13,268 bases of DNA from Methylococcaceae bacterium (GTDB lineage Bacteria; Pseudomonadota; Gammaproteobacteria; Methylococcales; Methylomonadaceae). Numbering within the stretch: the stretch's first letter is position 1; each line of letters begins with the position of its first letter. Under the pieces are notes generated by a model, which saw nothing but the letters and a program-made list of their open reading frames with translations, made no database searches and was not told the DNA's origin. Positions 1-5,521 of the stretch are shown piece by piece. A program made the position numbers and the translations under genes. The stretch is taken from contig JABFST010000149.1 of the NCBI GenBank assembly GCA_013140465.1, positions 1 to 13,268 on the forward strand. Direction: 5' to 3'.

Positions 1-2622
1 ATCACCAAAAAGCTGCTGTCCATACGCGGGGTGGGTGATGTCAAGCGCGTCGGCGGTGTGACGCGCGAAGTTACGATCGCGCTAGATCCGATTAAGTTGC
101 AAGCCCTAGGTGCAACAGCCGCAGACATTTCCCGCCAATTGCGGCAAATTCAGCAAGAAAGCTCGGGTGGGCGCACTGATTTAGGCAGTGGCGAACAGCC
201 TGTGCGCACCTTAGCCAATGTCAAATCGGTTGAAGAATTACGCCCGCTGTCCATTTCTTTGGCAGATGGGCGCAGTATCCGTTTAGAACAAGTGGCGACC
301 ATCACCGATGGTTATGCCGAACCCCGCGCCCTCGCGTTTTTTAACGGCAAGCGCGTGGTGGGCTTTGAAGTGACGCGTAGCCGTGGTGCCAGCGAGATAG
401 AAGTGGGCGCGGGTGTGCACAAAGCCTTGGCAGAAATGCGCCTAGCCCATAGCGATGTCGAAATCAACGAAACCTTTAATTTTGTCGTGCCTGTACAAGA
501 AGAGTTTGATGGCTCTATGGCCTTGCTATACGAAGGCGCAGCCTTGGCAGTATTGGTGGTTTGGCTGTTTTTGCGCGATTGGCGGGCGACATTTGTGTCT
601 GCGGTCGCGTTGCCCTTATCGGCAATTCCGGCTTTTATAGGTATGGCTTACTTTGGCTTTTCCGTCAACGTCGTCACCTTGTTGGCCCTGTCCTTAGTGA
701 TAGGTATTTTGGTAGACGACGCTATTGTAGAGGTTGAAAATATCGTCCGCCATTTGCGTATGGGCAAAACCCCCTACGAGGCGGCGATGGAGGCGGCAGA
801 TGAAATTGGCTTGGCGGTCGTTGCCACCACTTTTGCCTTAGTTGCCGTGTTTTTGCCGACGGCCTTTATGAGTGGCGTTGCCGGACGGTTTTTTAAGCAA
901 TTTGGCTGGACGGCTTCTTTGGCAATTCTGGCTTCTTTGGTCGTTGCGCGTATGCTGACCCCGATGATGTCAGCCTATTTGCTAAAAAATCTCGGCCACC
1001 AACAACCCCCTGACGGTTTTTTGATGCGCAACTATTTGCGTTCTGCCGCGTGGTGCTTACGCCACCGCTTACTGACTATAGGGGGGGCATTGGCGTTTTT
1101 TATCGGCTCTATTATGTTGATTCCGTTATTGCCCCAAGGATTTATACCCCCTGACGACAATCCGCAAAGCCAAGTGTTTATCGAATTGCCGCCCGGGGCA
1201 ACCTTGGCGCAAACGGCGGCGATTGCCGAAACGGCACGGCAAAAAGTGGCTGCCGTGGCTTATGTGCAGAACATTTATACCACTATTGGTGGTGGCTCGG
1301 CAGGTACAGACCCGCTAGCATTGCAAAGTGGCGTAGAAGTGCGCAAAGCCACGCTGACGGTGTTGCTGGCAAAGCGTTCAGACCGTCCTGTACGCAAACA
1401 AGCTATCGAGCACAATATTCGTACTGCACTACAAACCTTGCCAGGTGTGCGTACAAAGGTAGGTTTGGGGGCTTCTGGCGAAAAATATGTGTTGGTGTTG
1501 AGCGGCGAAGAGCCTAACGCCTTGTCTGCTGCTGCGCGTGCTGTCGAAAAAGATTTGCGCACCATACCCGGCTTAGGCAATGTGGCTTCTACGGCCTCGT
1601 TAGTGCGCCCTGAAATTGCCGTGCGCCCCGATTTTGCACGTGCCGCCGATTTGGGGGTCACTTCTGCCGCGATAGCCGAAACCCTGCGCATTGCGACGGT
1701 GGGTGATTATGATATGTCGCTGCCCAAATTTAACTTGGCGCAACGGCAAGTGCCGATCATGGTCAAGCTGAGTGATGCAGGGCGGCACGACCTGAGTGTC
1801 TTAGAGCGTCTGGCTGTACCTTCCGCCAAACCCGGCATAGGTCCGGTCAGGGTAGGGCAGGTGGCAGATTTGGAATTGTCCAGCGGCCCTGCGGTTATTA
1901 ACCGTTATGATCGGGCGCGTAACATTAACTTTGAAATTGAATTGGCGCAATTGCAATTGGGTGATGTCACCAACCTCGTGCAAAAACTGCCTAGCATCCA
2001 AGCCTTGCCCGCAGGTGTCAGGCAAATCAATATCGGCGATGCCGAAATGATGGCGGAGTTGTTCGGCAGTTTTGCCGTAGCTATGCTGATAGGCGTACTG
2101 TGCATTTATATCGTGTTAGTGTTGTTGTTTAAAGATTTCTTACAGCCGATTACGATTCTGGTGGCTTTGCCGCTGTCGTTTGGCGGCGGTTTTGTGGCCT
2201 TGTTGCTGGCGGGCAAAAGCTTCTCTATGCCGTCGCTGATAGGCTTGATAATGCTGATGGGCATCGCCACCAAAAACTCCATCTTGCTGGTTGAATACGC
2301 GATAGTCGCCCGGCGCGACCACGGCATGGGGCGGGTTGAAGCCCTCTTGGACGCGTGCCACAAACGCGCACGCCCGATCGTGATGACCACGATTGCAATG
2401 GGTGCGGGCATGTTGCCGATAGCCCTGAGCTTAGGCGCATCGGATTCGTCCTTCCGCAGCCCGATGGCGGTGGCGGTCATCGGCGGCTTGGTGACATCCA
2501 CCTTGCTGAGCTTATTGGTGATTCCCGTGGCCTATACTTATTTGGATGATTTTAAAGGGCTGGTTGTCAGGCTGTGCGCGTGGTTTGGCGGGCTGGGTCA
2601 AGAAAAACCGAAAATGCTGTAG
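1..2622 (+). CDS. RND-family efflux transporter permease, 5'-truncated
   Basis: This is the inner-membrane proton-driven pump subunit of a tripartite RND exporter (AcrB/MexB-like, HAE1 type). The frame is open from base 1, so the true start lies upstream. A GTG at 31 is in frame but internal. About 873 residues are visible against roughly 1,030 for the family, so the first transmembrane helix and part of the porter domain are missing. Visible landmarks are the TM4 motif GILVDDAIVEVENI, with the proton-relay aspartates at window residues 239-240, and the TM10 motif GIATKNSILLVEYA, with the partner lysine at about 758. Two hydrophobic helix blocks (about 165-340 and 685-860) flank the second periplasmic loop. 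The gene ends at TAG 2620-2622. The adaptor and outer-membrane partner are not in the window. Substrate cannot be inferred; drug or small-molecule export is the family default. It has no evident link to the polysaccharide genes downstream. Confidence 0.95.
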   Translation: MTKKLLSIRGVGDVKRVGGVTREVTIALDPIKLQALGATAADISRQLRQIQQESSGGRTDLGSGEQPVRTLANVKSVEELRPLSISLADGRSIRLEQVATITDGYAEPRALAFFNGKRVVGFEVTRSRGASEIEVGAGVHKALAEMRLAHSDVEINETFNFVVPVQEEFDGSMALLYEGAALAVLVVWLFLRDWRATFVSAVALPLSAIPAFIGMAYFGFSVNVVTLLALSLVIGILVDDAIVEVENIVRHLRMGKTPYEAAMEAADEIGLAVVATTFALVAVFLPTAFMSGVAGRFFKQFGWTASLAILASLVVARMLTPMMSAYLLKNLGHQQPPDGFLMRNYLRSAAWCLRHRLLTIGGALAFFIGSIMLIPLLPQGFIPPDDNPQSQVFIELPPGATLAQTAAIAETARQKVAAVAYVQNIYTTIGGGSAGTDPLALQSGVEVRKATLTVLLAKRSDRPVRKQAIEHNIRTALQTLPGVRTKVGLGASGEKYVLVLSGEEPNALSAAARAVEKDLRTIPGLGNVASTASLVRPEIAVRPDFARAADLGVTSAAIAETLRIATVGDYDMSLPKFNLAQRQVPIMVKLSDAGRHDLSVLERLAVPSAKPGIGPVRVGQVADLELSSGPAVINRYDRARNINFEIELAQLQLGDVTNLVQKLPSIQALPAGVRQINIGDAEMMAELFGSFAVAMLIGVLCIYIVLVLLFKDFLQPITILVALPLSFGGGFVALLLAGKSFSMPSLIGLIMLMGIATKNSILLVEYAIVARRDHGMGRVEALLDACHKRARPIVMTTIAMGAGMLPIALSLGASDSSFRSPMAVAVIGGLVTSTLLSLLVIPVAYTYLDDFKGLVVRLCAWFGGLGQEKPKML

Positions 2623-2962
2623 GGACGGGGAAAATGCACCCTTGCATTCGTTGCCTACCCGGTTTTAGTGCCGACACGACAAGGTCTAAAGCGACTGTTA
2701 AAGAATTAACGTAAGCTTGCTCATCGGAATGAAAAACATGTTTTTCACCCCAGTCTCTACTTAAAACAAAGGCTAACGAAAATATAAATCACCTTTGCAG
2801 CCCAGTTTCAGTGCCGAAACGGCAAGATCTAAAGCGACTGTGAAAGAATTAACATAAGCTTGCTCATCGGCGTGAAAAACATGTTTTTCACTCCAGTCTC
2901 TAAATAAAACAAAGGTGTACGAAAATAAAAATCACCTTTGCAATCGTTGTCTGCCCAGTTTC

Positions 2963-3574
2963 AGTGCCGACACGGCAAGGTCTAAAGAGACTGTGAAAGA
3001 ATTAACGTAAGCTTGCTCATCGGAGTGAAAAACATGTTTTTCACTCCAGTCTCTACTTAAAACAAAGGTTTACGAAAATAAAAATCACCTTTGCAATCGT
3101 TGTCCGCCCAGTTTCAGTGCCGACACGGCAAGGTCTAAAGCGACTGTGAAAGAATTAACGTAAGCTTGCTCATCGGAGTGAAAAACATGTTTTTCACCCT
3201 AGTCTCTAATTAAAACAAAGGTTTACGAAAATAAAAAACATCTTTGCAATCGTTGTCTGCCCAGTTTCAGTGCCGACACGGCAAGGTCTAAAGCGACTGT
3301 GAAAGAATTAACATAAGCTTGCTCATCGGGGTGAAAAACATGTTTTTCACTCCAGTCTCTACTTAAAACAAAGGTTTACGAAAATAAAAATCACCTTTGC
3401 AATCGTTGTCCGCCCAGTTTCAGTGCCGACACGGCAAGGTCTAAAGCGACTGTGAAAGAATTAACGTAAGCTTGCTCATCGGAGTGAAAAACATGTTTTT
3501 CACCCTAGTCTCTAATTAAAACAAAGGTTTACGAAAATAAAAAACATCTTTGCAATCGTTGTCTGCCCAGTTTC
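2963..3574. repeat. 306-bp two-unit higher-order duplication inside the array
   Basis: Units 3+4 (2963-3268) and 5+6 (3269-3574) form two 306-bp dimers. By base-by-base comparison, unit 4 and unit 6 are identical over 153 bp. Units 3 and 5 differ at only three positions (AAGAGA/AAGCGA, AACGTAA/AACATAA and CGGAGTG/CGGGGTG). Adjacent units differ more, for example CACTCCAG versus CACCCTAG after the palindrome and AATCACC versus AAACATC near the unit end. This indicates that a dimer was duplicated recently as a block, by unequal crossover or replication slippage. Confidence 0.9.
3010..3048. repeat. 26-bp perfect palindrome, best example (unit 3)
   Basis: In unit 3 the core GTGAAAAACATGTTTTTCAC, perfectly self-complementary, is extended by GGA on the left and TCC on the right, giving 26 bp of perfect dyad symmetry. 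The other units keep the 18-20-bp core with mismatches or wobbles in the outer arms. Unit 7 is altered (CCTG centre, longer A and T runs) but can still form the stem. It could be an RNA hairpin, a DNA cruciform or a protein-binding dyad. Confidence 0.85.
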
Positions 3575-3873
3575 AGTGCCGACACGACAAGGTCTAAAGC
3601 GACTGTGAAAGAATTAACGTAAGCTTGTTCATCGGCGTGAAAAAACCTGTTTTTTTACTCCAGTCTTTACTTAAAATAAAGGTTTACGAAAATAAAAAAC
3701 ATCTTTGCAATCGTTGTCTGCCCAGTTTCAGTGCCGACACGACAAGGTCTAAAGCGACTGTGAAAGAATTAACATAAGCTTGCTCAGCGGAGTGAAAAAC
3801 ATGTTTTTCACCCCAGTCTCTAATTAAATTAAAGGCTAACGAAAAAAAAACCTTTTTGAGACTATTTGAAATA

Positions 3874-3884
3874 CTTTCACAGTC
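3874..3884 (-). repeat. Short inverted fragment of the 153-bp unit
   Basis: The 11-mer CTTTCACAGTC, followed by TCTAAAG, lies just beyond the last unit. It is the reverse complement of GACTGTGAAAG, which occurs in most units (nearest at 3756-3766 in unit 8). It may be a relic of an inverted copy that caps the array, or allow a large stem with unit 8. The match is short, so chance is possible. Confidence 0.4.
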
Positions 3885-3951
3885 TCTAAAGCCCTTTCAC
3901 TCCCACTTTATATATTTTGTACACAGAAAAAATCAAGCACTTAGCGTTGGC

Positions 3952-3978
3952 TTTGCCCGCTGTTCAGAAGCGGGCAAA
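3952..3978. repeat. Perfect 10-bp-stem hairpin
   Basis: TTTGCCCGCT (3952-3961) and AGCGGGCAAA (3969-3978) are exact reverse complements around a 7-base loop. Neither strand has a clear T-run after the stem, so it is a poor match to an intrinsic terminator. It could still act as a 3'-end stabilising hairpin or belong to a dispersed palindrome family. Confidence 0.7.
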
Positions 3979-3979
3979 A

Positions 3980-4075
3980 TGACGGTTTACAAATCATTAA
4001 GTAACTGATAGTTAAATAAATAATGCGATTGGCGTATTTTTGTACAATTTAACAAAAAGGTAATAAAAACCGTGC
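3980..4075. other. AT-rich intergenic tract
   Basis: About 95 bp of strongly AT-biased sequence, including ATTAAGTAACTGATAGTTAA and runs such as AACAAAAAGG, sit between the hairpin at 3952 and the DnaA-box-like cluster. I see no gene in it. Its position next to DnaA-like sites resembles a DNA-unwinding element, but that is inference from layout only. Confidence 0.45.
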
Positions 4076-4096
4076 CTAAGCGATAGCTATCACATG

Positions 4097-4131
4097 CTAT
4101 CCACAGACTTATCCACAGCTTTTGTGGGTAA
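4097..4131. promoter_or_regulatory. Cluster of three DnaA-box-like 9-mers
   Basis: CTATCCACA (4097-4105, one mismatch) and TTATCCACA (4109-4117, exact consensus) lie on the plus strand. TGTGGGTAA (4123-4131) reads TTACCCACA on the minus strand, one mismatch. Three sites within 35 bp, two direct and one inverted, are unlikely to be random. TTATCCACA is the E. coli R1/R4-type high-affinity DnaA box. The perfect 10-bp palindrome GATAGCTATC lies just upstream (4082-4091). There is no dnaA, dnaN, mnmG or rpmH nearby, so this need not be oriC. A DnaA-titration or DnaA-regulated site is also possible. Confidence 0.6.
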
Positions 4132-4200
4132 CTGGCGAAGAGTTTGTTTTAACAGGCAAATCGCTTGTTGGATTGGGAACTGTGTGGCCTTACCTGTATT

Positions 4201-4237
4201 AGTCGCGGCTTAAGCGGCTTCCACCGCCGTTCCTACA
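4201..4237 (-). repeat. REP-like palindromic element (GTAG head on minus strand)
   Basis: Read on the minus strand, the segment begins TGTAGGAACGGC, then GGTGGAAGCCGCT, then TAAGCCGCGACT. A GTAG(G) head followed by a GC-rich imperfect hairpin is the layout of gammaproteobacterial REP elements. The hairpin pairs 4213-4218 with 4226-4231 around TTCCACC. An 8-bp palindrome, GCTTAAGC (4208-4215), overlaps it. Only one copy is visible here, so membership in a dispersed family is inferred. Confidence 0.4.
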
Positions 4238-4300
4238 GCTACACCTATGAAACTTTAGTTGCCAATTTAAAAGTCATCGTCAACCTTACAATTTTTGCGT

Positions 4301-4324
4301 AAACTGGGCTTACTAAGCCTGTTT
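4301..4324. repeat. Imperfect hairpin upstream of the polysaccharide operon
   Basis: AAAC..GGCTTA (4301-4312) pairs with TAAGCC.GTTT (4314-4324) around a single central base. The inner six pairs, GGCTTA-C-TAAGCC, are perfect and a small bulge separates them from the outer four. It lies about 24 bp before the TATACT hexamer, so it could be an operator dyad. No T-run follows that would make it a terminator. Confidence 0.45.
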
Positions 4325-4353
4325 GGGTAAAACACGCGATAGTCAACTATACT
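4323..4353 (+). promoter_or_regulatory. Weak candidate promoter for the export operon
   Basis: TATACT (4348-4353) is one base from the TATAAT -10 consensus. TTGGGT (4323-4328) is a mediocre -35 with a long 19-bp spacer. It would give a leader of about 160 nt before the first operon gene at 4521. TATATATA near 4460 is an alternative -10 without an obvious -35. No ops/JUMPstart element was seen. Confidence 0.2.
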
Positions 4354-4394
4354 TTGTCATATAGAGTCCGAAGCTTATAAATCTACACTAAACG

Positions 4395-4427
4395 CTTTCT
4401 CCCTGAGGGAAAGGGTAGGGTGAGGGG
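4395..4427. repeat. REP-like palindrome with GGGTAGGGTGAGGGG tail
   Basis: CTTTCTCCCTGAGGGAAAG (4395-4413) folds on itself imperfectly (core TCCCT-G-AGGGA) and is followed by the purine-rich tail GGTAGGGTGAGGGG. This pattern resembles the widespread CCCTCTCCC...GGGTGAGGG repeats of proteobacterial intergenic regions. It lies about 95 bp upstream of the operon's first start codon. Only one copy is present in the window. Confidence 0.4.
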
Positions 4428-4520
4428 ATTTAATGTCGCTTTATTTCCTCCGTTCTCTATATATACCCTAAGCAGATAAGCAAACGCTGCTTAAAATTAA
4501 CGCCAACCCTTTTGAGTCTT

Positions 4521-5519
4521 ATGCTAAAAGCCTTATTCCTGTTGATTGTTGTAAGTTTGTTGGTTGCCTGTGGGGCTTGGGAAACCGTCCCTGAGGCTAC
4601 GCCGTTGGCGGTTAAGGCGTTTGAAGTGCCGGATCGCTCCAAGCGTATCTCTGAGCTTAAAGCCTTGGAAGCTTTTAAAGAAGAAACCAAAAAAGTGGAT
4701 GATTATTTGCTGTATGACGGTGACGACATCAATATTGAAGTTATCGGTAGGCCCGAGTTGTCAGGGCTACAGCGGGTGGGCCCGGACGGGCGCATATCCT
4801 TATCAGTGGTCGGTTCGGTGATGGTGCGTAATCTCACGCGCGAACAAGCCGCCGACACCATCAACAAAGCTTTATCGCCGTATTATCTGAACATTTTTAC
4901 CACGGTGCGGGTGGAGCATTACAATTCTAACCGCATAGTCGTGATTGGTAGGGTTGAACATCCCGGAGAAATACAGTTCAACACGCCGCCTAAATTGCTG
5001 GACATTTTGGCGCAAGCGGGCGGTATGCCGTTGCTGAGAAAAGAGCAAGTGTTAACCCGCTGCGCGATTATCCGTAATGACAATATTTTGTGGATAGACT
5101 TAACGCATTTATTGACGGGTGACACTAACCTAAACGTGGCCCTGCAACGCAATGATGTCGTGTATATCCCCGATGCGACTGACACCTCGGTGTTTGTGTT
5201 GGGCGAAGTGCATCAACCTGGCGTGTTTCGCCTGACCCCACAAATGTCCTTTATGGATGCTTTGGCGCAAGCGGGCGGCGTGACTAAAGACGGCAACACC
5301 CACGACTTGCATCTCATCCGCCCAAGTTCTGATGTCAATATGCAGATTGATTTGTCGGATTTGCTGGCTCCCAAAAAAGACCTCAATGTTGCCATTAATG
5401 AAGGCGACATCATTTATGTGCCACGTCATAACGTCAGTAAAATCGGCTACATGTTGCAGCAGATTAACCCGTTTAGCACGTTGTTCACAATTAGCCAACT
5501 TGCCGCCATCGCCCCTTAA
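4521..5519 (+). CDS. Polysaccharide export outer-membrane lipoprotein, Wza-like
   Basis: The product is likely the outer-membrane channel that secretes the polysaccharide. The 332-residue protein begins with a lipoprotein signal: MLKALFLLIVVSLLVAC, lipobox LVAC, acylated Cys at 17. A Poly_export domain follows at about 65-145 (DDYLLYDGDDINIEVIGRPE...VGPDGRISL). Then come two SLBB-type domains, starting at about 138 (IVVIGRVEHPGEI...LLDILAQAGG) and about 222 (VFVLGEVHQPGVF...FMDALAQAGG). I chose ATG 4521 over the in-frame TTG at 4512 because it opens directly into the signal peptide; neither has a strong ribosome-binding site. Wza itself is a little longer (about 380 residues), so this is the common shorter form. 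It is the first gene of the operon, only 2 nt from the co-polymerase gene, its expected inner-membrane partner. Confidence 0.93.
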   Translation: MLKALFLLIVVSLLVACGAWETVPEATPLAVKAFEVPDRSKRISELKALEAFKEETKKVDDYLLYDGDDINIEVIGRPELSGLQRVGPDGRISLSVVGSVMVRNLTREQAADTINKALSPYYLNIFTTVRVEHYNSNRIVVIGRVEHPGEIQFNTPPKLLDILAQAGGMPLLRKEQVLTRCAIIRNDNILWIDLTHLLTGDTNLNVALQRNDVVYIPDATDTSVFVLGEVHQPGVFRLTPQMSFMDALAQAGGVTKDGNTHDLHLIRPSSDVNMQIDLSDLLAPKKDLNVAINEGDIIYVPRHNVSKIGYMLQQINPFSTLFTISQLAAIAP

Positions 5520-5521
5520 TT

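Larger units (their letters stand above)
2637..3855. repeat. Tandem array of eight 153-bp units
   Basis: Eight head-to-tail copies can be phased on the shared string AGTGCCG at 2667, 2810, 2963, 3116, 3269, 3422, 3575 and 3730. Spacings are 143, 153, 153, 153, 153, 153 and 155. The first interval is short because about 10 bp (around TCGTTGTCTG) are missing. The 155 reflects two extra bases in the hairpin of copy 7. Every unit holds a TGCCG-ACA-CGGCA-type mini-hairpin, GACTGTGAAAGAATTAAC, a HindIII site (AAGCTT), a palindrome around GTGAAAAACATGTTTTTCAC, CAGTCTC (or CAGTCTT in copy 7) that can pair with the upstream GACTG, and CAAAGGT...ACCTTTG. The array starts 14 bp after the pump stop codon and has no long open frame. 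There are no unique spacers, so it is not CRISPR. Its function is unknown. Confidence 0.95.

Noticed and set aside
1275..1691. 138-codon minus-strand open frame inside the pump gene
   Set aside because: The composition is that of an antisense shadow with no domain features, while the opposite strand encodes clear RND sequence.
2106..2501. 131-codon minus-strand open frame inside the pump gene
   Set aside because: It is antisense to the conserved RND TM10 region and has no independent support.
3031..3060. Eight-codon micro-ORF starting at the ATG inside the palindrome (MFFTPVST and variants)
   Set aside because: It is too short, lacks a ribosome-binding site and is lost in unit 7. The ATG follows from the CATG palindrome centre.
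2637..3855. CRISPR array
   Set aside because: The repeating unit is 153 bp with no short repeat alternating with unique spacers, and no cas genes are nearby.
3952..3978. Intrinsic terminator
   Set aside because: The stem is good but neither strand has a U-tract directly after it.
4097..4131. Confident call of a chromosomal origin (oriC)
   Set aside because: Only three boxes are seen, no dnaA/dnaN/mnmG/rpmH is nearby, and GC skew cannot be judged from one window. It is kept as a DnaA-box cluster only.
4000..4520. ops/JUMPstart antitermination element before the polysaccharide operon
   Set aside because: No GGCGGTAG-type core was found on the plus strand. The CCACCGCC string at 4221 belongs to the REP-like hairpin and lacks the motif.
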